From Pseudomonadota bacterium (GTDB lineage: Bacteria; Pseudomonadota; Gammaproteobacteria; Burkholderiales; Rhodocyclaceae): a DNA stretch of 64,000 nt. Positions 35,544 to 44,440 of the stretch are shown in pieces. The position numbers and the translations under genes were made by a program. The stretch spans positions 1 to 64,000 of the forward strand of contig QQUN01000035.1 in NCBI GenBank assembly GCA_008501585.1, in the 5' to 3' direction. The notes under the pieces are model-generated. The model ran no database searches. It was not told the DNA's origin and saw nothing but the letters and a program-made list of their open reading frames with translations. The number at the start of each line of letters is the position of its first letter. The stretch's first letter is position 1.

Positions 35544-37484
35544 ATGTGCGGCATTGCCGGTCTGTTTGATCTGGAAGGGCGGCGGGAGTTTTCGCGTGAG
35601 CTGGTGACGCGAATGAGCGACGTCCAGTACCACCGCGGGCCGGACGAGGGCGGCTATCACTTCGAGCCCGGGGTGGCGCTCGCCCATCGTCGCCTGTCGA
35701 TCATCGACCTGGCCACCGGACAGCAGCCGCTGTTCAACGAAGATCACACCGTCGCCGTGGTGTTCAATGGCGAAATCTACAACTACCAGTCGCTGGTGCC
35801 GGAACTGCAGGCGCTGGGGCATGTGTTTCGCACCCACAGCGATACGGAAGTCATCGTGCATGCCTGGGAGGCCTGGGGCGAAGCCTGCGTTGAGCGATTC
35901 CGCGGCATGTTCGCGTTCGCGCTGTGGGATCGCAACCGCCAGACGCTGTTCCTTGCGCGCGACCGGCTGGGTGTGAAGCCCTTGTTCTATGGTGTGATGA
36001 GCGACGGCAGTTTTGCCTTCGGTTCCGAACTGAAAGTGCTCATGGCCCACCCCGGGCTGGATCGCCGGATCGATCCGCTGGCCGTCGAAGAGTATTTTGC
36101 GCTCGGCTATGCGGCCGAACCGCGCACCATCTTCAAGGGCGCGGCCAAGCTCGACCCCGGCCACACGCTGACCTTGCGGCGCGGCCAGCCGATACCGGCA
36201 AGCCGGCCGTACTGGGATGTCCGTTTCACGCTGGACAACCCGATCAAGCTCGATGACGCCGTTGCCGAACTCAACGAGCGGCTGCACGAGTCGATCCGCC
36301 TGCGCATGATCTCCGAGGTGCCGCTGGGCGCCTTCCTGTCCGGCGGGGTGGATTCCAGCGCCGTGGTGGCGACCATGGCGGACCTGTCGTCCGGGCCGGT
36401 CAATACCTGCTCGATCGCGTTCGACGACCCGGCCTTCAACGAGTCCGAATTTGCCAGAATGGTGGCCGACCGCTACCACACCAACCACCATGTCGAAACC
36501 GTCATGTCCGACGATTTCGACCTCATCGACAAGCTCTCGTCGCTCTACGACGAGCCCTATGCCGACAGTTCCGCGATTCCTACCTACCGTGTGTGCGAGC
36601 TGGCCCGCAAGCATGTCACGGTGGCCTTGTCGGGCGATGGCGGTGACGAGAGCTTTGGCGGCTACCGGCGCTACCGCCTGCACCTGATGGAGCAGCGCAT
36701 GCGCGACGCCATGCCGCTGGGGTTCCGCCGGCCGGTCTTCGGTGCGCTCGGCCAGCTCTACCCCAAGGCAGACTGGGCGCCGCGCATGTTCCGCGCCAAG
36801 ACCACCTTTCAGGCGCTCGCGCGGGATGCCGTGGAGGCCTACTTCCACTCCGTCTCGATCCTGCGCAACGACCTGCGCAGCCAGGTGTTTTCGGACAGTT
36901 TCCGCCGCGAGCTCGGCGGCTACAACGCGCTCGATGTGTTCCGTCGCCACGCTGGTAACGCCCAGACCGACGACCCGCTGGCGCTGATTCAATATCTCGA
37001 CCTCAAGACCTATCTGGTGGGCGACATCAACACCAAGGTCGACCGCGCCAGCATGGCCCATTCGCTCGAGGTACGTGAGCCACTGATGGACCATCCGCTG
37101 GTCGAATGGCTCGCCGGCCTGCCCAACGACCTCAAGATCCGCGGTCAAGAGGGCAAGTTCCTGTTCAAGAAATCGCTCGAGCCGGCGCTGCCCAGTGATG
37201 TGCTGTATCGCCCCAAGATGGGGTTTGCGGTGCCGCTGGCGCGCTGGTTCCGCGGGCCGCTCAAGGATCGGGTCCGCGAGCGGCTGACGGGCGAGGTGAT
37301 GGCAGGCTGCGGCATGTTCGACATGGACCAGCTGGCACGGCTCGTGGCGGACCATCAATCCGCTCGACGGGACTACAGCGCTCCGTTGTGGACCCTGATG
37401 ATGTTCGAGTCCTTCCTGCGAAACTTGGAATCAAACGTGGCGCCGCTGACCGGGCGACATGTTGAGGCGCCTTCTCATGGCTGA
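35544..37484 (+). CDS. XrtA/PEP-CTERM system amidotransferase (asparagine synthase family)
   Basis: A 646-residue class II amidotransferase related to AsnB, matching TIGR03108. The N-terminal nucleophile Cys2 (MCGIAGLF) is intact, with the RGPDEGGYHFEPG and NGEIYNYQSL glutaminase motifs; the synthetase half has the ATP-pyrophosphatase loop FLSGGVDSSAV and LSGDGGDESFGGYRRY. In this context it probably amidates a sugar acid or an amino-acid substituent of the polysaccharide rather than making free asparagine, but that is inference. Compare the Cys-less paralogue at 52875-54683. Confidence 0.93.
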   Translation: MCGIAGLFDLEGRREFSRELVTRMSDVQYHRGPDEGGYHFEPGVALAHRRLSIIDLATGQQPLFNEDHTVAVVFNGEIYNYQSLVPELQALGHVFRTHSDTEVIVHAWEAWGEACVERFRGMFAFALWDRNRQTLFLARDRLGVKPLFYGVMSDGSFAFGSELKVLMAHPGLDRRIDPLAVEEYFALGYAAEPRTIFKGAAKLDPGHTLTLRRGQPIPASRPYWDVRFTLDNPIKLDDAVAELNERLHESIRLRMISEVPLGAFLSGGVDSSAVVATMADLSSGPVNTCSIAFDDPAFNESEFARMVADRYHTNHHVETVMSDDFDLIDKLSSLYDEPYADSSAIPTYRVCELARKHVTVALSGDGGDESFGGYRRYRLHLMEQRMRDAMPLGFRRPVFGALGQLYPKADWAPRMFRAKTTFQALARDAVEAYFHSVSILRNDLRSQVFSDSFRRELGGYNALDVFRRHAGNAQTDDPLALIQYLDLKTYLVGDINTKVDRASMAHSLEVREPLMDHPLVEWLAGLPNDLKIRGQEGKFLFKKSLEPALPSDVLYRPKMGFAVPLARWFRGPLKDRVRERLTGEVMAGCGMFDMDQLARLVADHQSARRDYSAPLWTLMMFESFLRNLESNVAPLTGRHVEAPSHG

Positions 37485-38412
37485 GCGTGAGCTGGCGCTG
37501 TTTCTGTGCCGCGAATCCGTCGATGTTGCCTTGCGTGCCATAGACGCATTGCGTGTCGCGTGTTTGCGTGCAGGAGGCGATAGTGAGGTACATCTCCTGA
37601 TCAATGGCAACCCCGCACTTGGTGCGGCGTTGGCTGCCACACTGCCGGCGCGAAGAGAGTCGCTGACATTGCGTGCCTGGAGCCTTCCGTTGGCCGACAA
37701 GGCGGCTGCCTGGAATGGCTATGTACACAAGATCAGCGCTGGAGCGCCTTACCAGCATTTCGTTGATGGCTACGTGTTGCTGTACCCGGACGCGATATGC
37801 CGATTGGAGTCTGCGCTGTCTGATGACCCGTTCGCCTGGGCCGCGGCGGGTGTGCCTACCATTGGCCGTTCGGCGTCTGCGCTCCGTGCGGCGATGCTCG
37901 AGCACGGAGGCTTGCACGGCAATTTTCACGGACTACGCGGCGAAATTGTTATGCGCCTTCGCGAGAATGGTGTCCGCCTGCCGATTGGCCTCTACCGAGT
38001 CGACGGTGTGGTGGGGGCGTTCTTGTGCTTCAGTCTGGACCCGGCTCAGCACGAATGGCAGGCTGAACGTATCCGAGTTGTCGATGGTGCGAGTTGGGAT
38101 GTGGCCCGCGCCTGCGCTCGCTGGCACCCGCGTGAACTGGCAGTGATGCTGCGCCGGCGGGTGCGTCAGGCCCAGGGTCGGTTGGAAAATGCTGCCATCC
38201 ATAGGCATCTTGCGGTCGAACGGCGCTCGCCTGCGCAACTGCCAGAAACTGTCGAACAACTTGTCGGAGACTGGGTACGTACGCAGCCCGCGGAATGCAC
38301 CCGTGAGTTGAAGCGTGATCCACTGTGCCGGCTTGCGTTGGGACGTTTGCGCGCTCCGCAGGCGCGCACACTCGTCGGGCTGGCGCCGCATTCTCTGCAA
38401 TTGCGAGGCTGA
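37477..38412 (+). CDS. Unrecognised protein, possibly glycosyltransferase-like
   Basis: I do not recognise a named family. The 311-residue protein has no signal peptide or membrane helix. The N-terminal half alternates strands and helices like a GT-A nucleotide-sugar fold (VHLLINGNPALGAALAATL, then QHFVDGYVLLYPDAICRLES), followed by a LHGNFHGLRGEIVMRLRENG segment resembling the acceptor region of some GT2 enzymes; the last 90 residues are Arg-rich and helical. The ATG at 37477 overlaps the amidotransferase by eight bases with GAGG ten bases upstream; an ATG at 37459 is also possible. Being inside the operon suggests a role in polymer synthesis. Confidence 0.55.
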   Translation: MAERELALFLCRESVDVALRAIDALRVACLRAGGDSEVHLLINGNPALGAALAATLPARRESLTLRAWSLPLADKAAAWNGYVHKISAGAPYQHFVDGYVLLYPDAICRLESALSDDPFAWAAAGVPTIGRSASALRAAMLEHGGLHGNFHGLRGEIVMRLRENGVRLPIGLYRVDGVVGAFLCFSLDPAQHEWQAERIRVVDGASWDVARACARWHPRELAVMLRRRVRQAQGRLENAAIHRHLAVERRSPAQLPETVEQLVGDWVRTQPAECTRELKRDPLCRLALGRLRAPQARTLVGLAPHSLQLRG

Positions 38413-38424
38413 TATAGGTATCCG

Positions 38425-39630
38425 ATGCGAATTCTGCACATCCTCGATCATTCCATCCCCCTGCACAGCGGCTACACCTTCCGCACAGCCAACCTGCTGC
38501 GGGAGCAGCGGGCGCTCGGGTGGGAAACCCATCATCTGACCTCGCCCAAGCAAGGCCGCTGCGAGGCTGCCTCCGAAGAGGTCGACGGTCTGCTGTTCCA
38601 CCGTACTGCCGTGCCCGGCGTAAGCTGGCCGGTGCTGGGCGAGATGGTGCTGATGAAGGCCATCGAGCAGCGGCTTGATACGCTGGTGGCCGAGATTCGG
38701 CCGGATATCCTGCATGCGCATTCGCCCGTGCTCAACGCACTGCCGGCGCTGCGCGTCGGGCGCCGCCACGGCATTCCGGTGGTGTACGAGGTGCGCGCCT
38801 TCTGGGAGGACGCCGCGGTCGACCACGGCTCGACCCAGGAGGGCAGCGTGCGCTACCGGCTGACGCGGGCGCTGGAGACCCATGCGCTGCGCAACGTCGA
38901 TCATGTGTTCACCATCTGCGAAGGTTTGCGCAACGACATGCTCGGGCGCGGCATCGCGGCCGACAAGGTGACGGTTATTCCCAATGCGGTCGACGTGCGC
39001 CAGTTCCAGCCCTCCGGCGTGCCCGATGCCGTGCTCAAGGCCGAGCTGGGGCTCGACGGTTGCGAGGTGGTCGGCTTCATCGGCTCGTTCTACGCCTATG
39101 AGGGGCTCGATCTGCTGCTGGCGGCCTTTCCGCAGATGCTGCAGCGCCGTTCCGACCTGCGCCTGCTGCTGGTCGGCGGCGGCCCGCAGGAAGCGCGCCT
39201 GAGGGCGCAGGCCGAGGCGCTCGGCGTGGCGGACAAGGTGGTGATGCCCGGCCGCGTGCCGCATGCTGAGGTCAATCGCTACTACGACCTGATCGACGTG
39301 CTGGCTTACCCGCGCCACAGCATGCGCCTGACCGAACTGGTGACGCCGCTCAAGCCGCTCGAGGCCATGGCCCAGGGACGGATCTTCGTCGCCTCGGATG
39401 TCGGTGGCCACCGCGAGCTGATCCGCGATGGCGAGACCGGTGTGCTGTTCCCGGCCGGCAATGCCGCCGCGCTGGCGGACGCGATCGGTGTGTTGTTCGA
39501 TCGGCGCGACCAATGGGGCGCCATGAGTGTCGCCGGCCGCCGCTTTGTCGAAGAGGTGCGCAACTGGAAGAACAGCGTGGCCAACTACGTGCCGGTGTAC
39601 CAGCGCCTGGCGGCGACCGCGTCGGCATGA
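38425..39630 (+). CDS. Exosortase A-associated glycosyltransferase, TIGR04063 type (GT4)
   Basis: A 401-residue GT-B glycosyltransferase. The N-terminal string RILHILDHSIPLHSGYTFRT is characteristic of the exosortase A-associated TIGR04063 group; the donor domain shows VGFIGSFYAYEGLDLLLAAF and the late TPLKPLEAMAQGRIFVASDV motif. Overlaps the following glycosyltransferase by four bases. Third XrtA-type GT4 enzyme of the operon. Confidence 0.92.
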   Translation: MRILHILDHSIPLHSGYTFRTANLLREQRALGWETHHLTSPKQGRCEAASEEVDGLLFHRTAVPGVSWPVLGEMVLMKAIEQRLDTLVAEIRPDILHAHSPVLNALPALRVGRRHGIPVVYEVRAFWEDAAVDHGSTQEGSVRYRLTRALETHALRNVDHVFTICEGLRNDMLGRGIAADKVTVIPNAVDVRQFQPSGVPDAVLKAELGLDGCEVVGFIGSFYAYEGLDLLLAAFPQMLQRRSDLRLLLVGGGPQEARLRAQAEALGVADKVVMPGRVPHAEVNRYYDLIDVLAYPRHSMRLTELVTPLKPLEAMAQGRIFVASDVGGHRELIRDGETGVLFPAGNAAALADAIGVLFDRRDQWGAMSVAGRRFVEEVRNWKNSVANYVPVYQRLAATASA

Positions 39631-40748
39631 GTTTCGCGGATCTGCATATCGCCCTGGTCGGGCCGCTGCCGCCGCCGGCGGGCGGCATGGCCAACCAGAC
39701 GCGCCAGCTCGCGGAGCTGCTGCGCGGCGACGGGGCGCATGTCACCCTGGTGCAGACCAATGCCGCCTACCGTCCGCGCTGGATCGGCGGCGTGCCGGGC
39801 CTGCGCGCGGTCTTTCGCCTGGTGCCCTATCTGCGGTCCCTGTGGCTGGGCTGCGGTCGCAGTGATGTGATGCACCTGATGGCAAATTCGGGCTGGTCCT
39901 GGCATCTGTTCGCCATGCCGGCCATCCTTGTCGCGCGGCTGCGCGGTGTGCCGGTGGTAGTGAACTACCGGGGCGGCGAAGCGGGCAGCTTCCTTGCCCG
40001 GTCGGCCGGCTTGGTGCGGCTGGCGATGCGCCAGGCGGCGGCGTTGGTGCTGCCTTCCGGCTATCTCCTGGCGGTGTTTCAGGGCCATGGCATGGCGGGG
40101 CTGGTGGTGCCCAACATCATCGACATGGCACGCTTCCATCCGGCCGCCGAGCCGCGCGCCGGCCAGGCGCCGCATCTGGTGGTGGCGCGCAATCTGGAAG
40201 GCATCTACGGGGTGGACGTCGCGCTGCGGTCCTTTGCGCAGATCCGCGAAGTGCAGTCGACGGCGACCTTGTCGATTGCCGGCAGTGGCCCCGAGCTGGC
40301 CAGTCTGCAGGCGCTGGCTCAGGCCTTGGGCGTGTCGGCGGCGGTGCGTTTCACTGGCCGGCTGGACCGCGACGCGATGGCTGCGCTGTACCGCTCGGCC
40401 GATGTGACGATCAATGCCAGCCGGGTGGACAATATGCCGAACTCGGTGCTCGAGGCACTGGCCTGCGGCGTGCCGGTGGTATCCACGAACGTGGGGGGCG
40501 TGCCCTACATCGTCGAGGACGAGGTGAATGCGTTGCTGGTGCCGCCCGATGCGCCGGCGCCGATGGCGCAGGCGGTGCTGCGCTTGCTGGCAGATGAAGC
40601 GCTGCGCCGGCGCCTGGTCGAGGCCGGCCGGGCCGAGGTGGTGCGCTATCAATGGGCGAGGGTCAGTGCCCAATGGCTGGCGGTGTACCAGCGTGCGCTC
40701 GGGCGTTTGCCCGCCACTGGCGGGACGGTGGGGGAGGCGAGGCCATGA
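39627..40748 (+). CDS. Glycosyltransferase family 4 protein
   Basis: A 373-residue GT-B enzyme. It opens with IALVGPLPPPAGGMANQTRQ, the usual glycine-rich acceptor loop, and the donor site is NASRVDNMPNSVLEALACGV followed by PVVSTNVGGVPYIVED. It does not match the named XrtA glycosyltransferase groups as closely as its neighbours and may account for a strain-specific sugar. The start codon overlaps the previous stop (ATGA); the frame open further upstream is inside that gene. It overlaps the next gene by four bases. Confidence 0.88.
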   Translation: MSFADLHIALVGPLPPPAGGMANQTRQLAELLRGDGAHVTLVQTNAAYRPRWIGGVPGLRAVFRLVPYLRSLWLGCGRSDVMHLMANSGWSWHLFAMPAILVARLRGVPVVVNYRGGEAGSFLARSAGLVRLAMRQAAALVLPSGYLLAVFQGHGMAGLVVPNIIDMARFHPAAEPRAGQAPHLVVARNLEGIYGVDVALRSFAQIREVQSTATLSIAGSGPELASLQALAQALGVSAAVRFTGRLDRDAMAALYRSADVTINASRVDNMPNSVLEALACGVPVVSTNVGGVPYIVEDEVNALLVPPDAPAPMAQAVLRLLADEALRRRLVEAGRAEVVRYQWARVSAQWLAVYQRALGRLPATGGTVGEARP

Positions 40749-42094
40749 GCCTGTACACGCGTTTGGTGTCCAACATCCTTTTTCCGCTGCAGGAACGCCT
40801 GAAGGGGCACGACACGGTGCGTATCCATCGTGCCATGGAGGCTTCGCAATGGTGGCCGCCCGAACGAATCGCCGGTTTTCAGGCCGAGCGGCTGCGCGCC
40901 TTCCTGGCGGATGTAGGCGGGCATGTGCCTTACTACCGCCAGGTGTTTGCCGACGCGGGGCTGATCCCTGCCGAAGTGAGCGGTCCGGCGGACCTGCTGC
41001 GCCTGCCGTTTCTCACCAAGTCCTTGATCCGCGCGCATACCGACGATCTGCGCGCCAGCGACGCGCGCGGCCTGTCGCGCTTCAACACCGGTGGCTCCAG
41101 CGGCGAGCCGCTGATCTTCTTCATCGGCGACGAGCGGGTGAGCCACGATGTGGCGGCCAAGTGGCGGGCCACGCGCTGGTGGGATGTGGACATCGGCGAT
41201 CGCGAGATCGTGGTGTGGGGCTCGCCGATCGAGCTGGGGGCGCAGGACCGGGTGCGCCAGCTGCGCGATGCGCTGATGCGCACCGAGCTGATGCCGGCCT
41301 TCGAGATGTCCGACGCCAAGCTCGACGGCTTCGTCGCCCGCATCCGCGCGCGCCGGCCGGCGATGCTGTTCGGCTATCCGTCGGCGATCAGCCACATCGC
41401 CCGCCACGCCGAGAAGCGCGGCGTGCGACTCGACGATCTGGGGGTGCGGGTGGTGTTCGTGACCTCTGAGCGGCTCTACGACCATCAGCGCGAGTGCATC
41501 GAGCGTCTGTTCGGCTGCCCGGTGGCCAATGGCTACGGCGGGCGCGACGCGGGCTTCATCGCGCACCAGTGTCCGTCGGGCAGCATGCACATCACGGCCG
41601 AAGACATCATCGTCGAGATCGTCGACCCGGCCGGGCAGGTGCTGCCGCCCGGCCAGTCCGGCGAGATCGTGGTCACGCACCTGGCGACGCGGGATTTCCC
41701 GTTCATCCGCTATCGCACTGGCGACATCGGCATGCTCGACGATACGCCCTGCGCCTGTGGCCGCGGTCTGCCGGTACTCAAGGAGATCCAGGGCCGCAGT
41801 ACCGACTTCGTGATCGCCATGGACGGGACCGTGATGCACGGCCTGTCCTTGATTTATGTATTGCGCGATATTCCCGGTGTTCGGGCGTTCAAGATCGTGC
41901 AGGAGTCGCTGACCCTTACGCGCGTTCAGGTGGAGCCGGGCGAGACGTTTTCCGAGGGTGATGTGCAGGCCATTCGCAACGGCCTGCAGGCGCGGTTGGG
42001 GGCGTCGGTCGAGATCGTGGTCGATCAAGTGGCGCAGATTGCGCCCGAGCGCTCGGGAAAATTCCGCTATGTGATTAGCAAGGTGGCTGAATGA
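40745..42094 (+). CDS. PaaK/CapK-like AMP-forming ligase
   Basis: A 449-residue member of the phenylacetate-CoA ligase/CapK branch of adenylating enzymes. The phosphate loop is RFNTGGSSGEPLIFF; later motifs include MLFGYPSAISHIARHA, the GYGGRDAGFIAHQ adenine-site region, and FPFIRYRTGDIGML. Relatives in capsule clusters (CapK) are thought to activate an acid for transfer to the polymer, though a free CoA product has rarely been shown. Coupled by four-base overlap to the glycosyltransferase upstream. The acid substrate is unknown. Confidence 0.85.
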   Translation: MSLYTRLVSNILFPLQERLKGHDTVRIHRAMEASQWWPPERIAGFQAERLRAFLADVGGHVPYYRQVFADAGLIPAEVSGPADLLRLPFLTKSLIRAHTDDLRASDARGLSRFNTGGSSGEPLIFFIGDERVSHDVAAKWRATRWWDVDIGDREIVVWGSPIELGAQDRVRQLRDALMRTELMPAFEMSDAKLDGFVARIRARRPAMLFGYPSAISHIARHAEKRGVRLDDLGVRVVFVTSERLYDHQRECIERLFGCPVANGYGGRDAGFIAHQCPSGSMHITAEDIIVEIVDPAGQVLPPGQSGEIVVTHLATRDFPFIRYRTGDIGMLDDTPCACGRGLPVLKEIQGRSTDFVIAMDGTVMHGLSLIYVLRDIPGVRAFKIVQESLTLTRVQVEPGETFSEGDVQAIRNGLQARLGASVEIVVDQVAQIAPERSGKFRYVISKVAE

Positions 42095-42122
42095 GCCTCG
42101 GAAAGGGCCAAGGAGTTTCGCT

Positions 42123-43481
42123 GTGAGGGATCTGGCAGTCACTGCCATGTTTGTGATCGCCGCGTTTGCGGCGATCCGGCGGCCGTACTACGGCGCCCTG
42201 CTGTGGGTGTGGATCGGTCTGATGAACCCGCACCGGCTGGGCTGGGGCTTTGCCTACGACCTGCCGTTTGCCTTGGCTTCGGTGGCGGTACTCCTGCTGG
42301 GGATGCTGTTTGCTCCGCGCGATGTTCGCTGGCAAGGAGGGGCGCCGGCGGTGATGTTGATCGTCATGATCCTGTGGATGACGCTGACCTCGTTTACCGC
42401 CATCTTGCCAGAACCGAGTCAGGACAAGCTGGTCGAGGTACTCAAGGTGCTCGGCATGACCCTGGTGGTCGGGGCGCTGATTGCCAACCGTGAGCAGATC
42501 TTCGGCCTTCTGTGGGTAGTGGTTGGCTCGATCGCCTTTTTTGGAGTCAAGGGGGGCATTTTTACGCTCGTTCATGGCGGTGCATTTCGTGTGTGGGGGC
42601 CGCCATCGAGTCTTATCAATGGCAACAATGAATTGGCGCTGGCGCTCATCATCACCATTCCCTTCCTGTATTTTCTGGCCAATCAGGCCACCTTGGCACG
42701 CGAATTCATCCTGGTGCGCCGCATTCCGGAAAAATGGTTGCGGCGCGGCCTGTTCCTTTCGATCCTGCTGTGTGCTGTGGCTGCCATCGGCAGTCATTCC
42801 CGCGGCGCGCTGCTGGCGATTGTCGCCATGTTGATCATGCTGTGGTGGCGCAGCCGAGCAAAGATGTCGATGGGGTTCCTCATGCTGATCCTCACGCCGT
42901 TCGTCCTGTTATTGATGCCGGAAGAATGGTTTTCGCGCATGGGGACCATCGAAACGTATGACGAGGATCTGTCGGCGTTGGGCCGCCTCAATGCCTGGCA
43001 CATGGCGGTCAATATTGCTAACGACCGGATCTTTGGTGCCGGATTCGCCACGGCGTCACCGGTGGTGTTCGACGCCTACGCCCCCAATCCGGACTGGGTG
43101 CTGGTGGCGCACAGCATCTATTTCCAGGTACTGGGTGACCACGGCTACATCGGACTGGGCCTCTATCTGCTGTTCTGGGTGCTGACCTACCGGACGGCCG
43201 GCCGGCTCGCTGCGATGGCTGATCTCGGTCCGCGTTTCGCGTGGGTGGCCCAACTCGGCAATATGTCCAAAGTCAGCTTGGTCGGGTTCGCTGTCGGCGG
43301 TGCCTTCCTCAGCCTGGCCTATTGGGACATGCCGTACTATGTGATGATCATCCTGCTAGCGACCGAGCGCTATGCCAAGGAGGTTATGACCAAGGCGCCC
43401 GATGCTGTTGTTCAGACGACCGAAGCGGATGGGCTGACGGGCGGCCCGCAACAGCGCTCGTCGTCGGCTGTGCTGGGGTGA
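42123..43481 (+). CDS. Putative O-glycosylation ligase, exosortase A-associated (Wzy/WaaL-like)
   Basis: A 452-residue polytopic membrane protein with about eleven hydrophobic helices and the O-antigen ligase/polymerase domain, including a large periplasmic loop ending in VLVAHSIYFQVLGDHGYIG, which holds the conserved His. The opening RRPYYGALLWVWIGLMNPHR is diagnostic of TIGR03097. It probably acts as the Wzy-type polymerase or ligates glycan to protein or lipid. The GTG start is the first plausible one; an AAGGAG-like site (AAGGAGTT) precedes it by six bases. Confidence 0.9.
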   Translation: MRDLAVTAMFVIAAFAAIRRPYYGALLWVWIGLMNPHRLGWGFAYDLPFALASVAVLLLGMLFAPRDVRWQGGAPAVMLIVMILWMTLTSFTAILPEPSQDKLVEVLKVLGMTLVVGALIANREQIFGLLWVVVGSIAFFGVKGGIFTLVHGGAFRVWGPPSSLINGNNELALALIITIPFLYFLANQATLAREFILVRRIPEKWLRRGLFLSILLCAVAAIGSHSRGALLAIVAMLIMLWWRSRAKMSMGFLMLILTPFVLLLMPEEWFSRMGTIETYDEDLSALGRLNAWHMAVNIANDRIFGAGFATASPVVFDAYAPNPDWVLVAHSIYFQVLGDHGYIGLGLYLLFWVLTYRTAGRLAAMADLGPRFAWVAQLGNMSKVSLVGFAVGGAFLSLAYWDMPYYVMIILLATERYAKEVMTKAPDAVVQTTEADGLTGGPQQRSSSAVLG

Positions 43482-43488
43482 CGGCTCG

Positions 43489-44436
43489 ATGCTGATAGGT
43501 CCGTCGATCCGGATTGCCAGCGCCCGCGGTGGCGAGTCGCGGCTGAGTATCTTCCTGTTCCACCGGGTGCTTCCCGCGCCGGACCCCTTGTTTCCCGGCG
43601 AAGTGGATGTCGCTGCCTTCGACCGGATGGTGGGCTGGATCTCTCGCTGGTTCCAGGTACTGCCGCTGCCCGACGCCCTGCGCCGCCTGCGCGAGGGGCG
43701 CCTGTCGGCCGGCTCGGCCGCGATTACCTTCGATGACGGCTATGCCGACAATCTGACCCATGCGCTGCCCATCCTGCTGCGCCATCAGGCGAGCGCCACG
43801 CTGTTCGTCGCTACCGGCTTTCTTGACGGCGGGCGCATGTGGAACGACACGCTGATCGAATCGGTGCGGCGCACCCCACTGGCCCAGATTGATCTTTCCG
43901 CGATCGGGATGGCCGCCGTGCCGACCGGCGGCGATGCCGACAAGCGGCAGGCGATCGAGGCGCTCATCCCGCGCCTCAAGCATCTGCCGCCCGAGCAGCG
44001 TCAGGCGCAGGTGGCTGCCGTGGCGCGGGCCTCGCAGGCCGTCCTGCCCGACGACCTGATGCTGCGCAGCGCCCAGCTGAAGGCCTGGCGGCGGGCCGGT
44101 ATGGATGTCGGTGCCCACACCGTAAATCATCCAATCCTGTCGAAAACCGCGCCGGCGGCGGCGCGTCAGGAGATGGCCGACAGCAAGGCGGTGCTCGAAT
44201 CGCTTCTGGGTGAGCGCATCGGGCTGTTTGCCTACCCCAACGGCAAGCCGGGACAGGACTACCAGCCGGAGCACGCCCGCATGGCGGCCGAGCTTGGTTT
44301 CGATGCCGCGCTGTCCACCGCCTGGGGTGCGGCACGGCGCGACAGCGACCCCTTCGAGTTGCCGCGCTTTACGCCGTGGGACCGCACCCGGCTCCGTTTC
44401 GGCCTGCGTCTGGTGCAGAACCTGCTGAGCAGCTGA
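43489..44436 (+). CDS. Polysaccharide deacetylase family protein
   Basis: A second carbohydrate esterase 4 (NodB) protein, 315 residues. It opens with LSIFLFHRVLPAPDPLFPGE, has AITFDDGYADN for the catalytic/metal aspartates, VGAHTVNHPIL for the two metal histidines and FAYPNGKPGQDY. No signal peptide is evident, so it may act at the cytoplasmic face. It is the last gene of the plus-strand XrtA run and converges with the permease gene, only four bases separating the stop codons; no terminator is visible between them. Confidence 0.88.
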   Translation: MLIGPSIRIASARGGESRLSIFLFHRVLPAPDPLFPGEVDVAAFDRMVGWISRWFQVLPLPDALRRLREGRLSAGSAAITFDDGYADNLTHALPILLRHQASATLFVATGFLDGGRMWNDTLIESVRRTPLAQIDLSAIGMAAVPTGGDADKRQAIEALIPRLKHLPPEQRQAQVAAVARASQAVLPDDLMLRSAQLKAWRRAGMDVGAHTVNHPILSKTAPAAARQEMADSKAVLESLLGERIGLFAYPNGKPGQDYQPEHARMAAELGFDAALSTAWGAARRDSDPFELPRFTPWDRTRLRFGLRLVQNLLSS

Positions 44437-44440
44437 ACAC

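Noticed and set aside
34815-37358. 847-codon minus-strand open frame across a glycosyltransferase and amidotransferase
   Set aside because: Covers two unmistakable genes on the opposite strand and has no recognisable motif.
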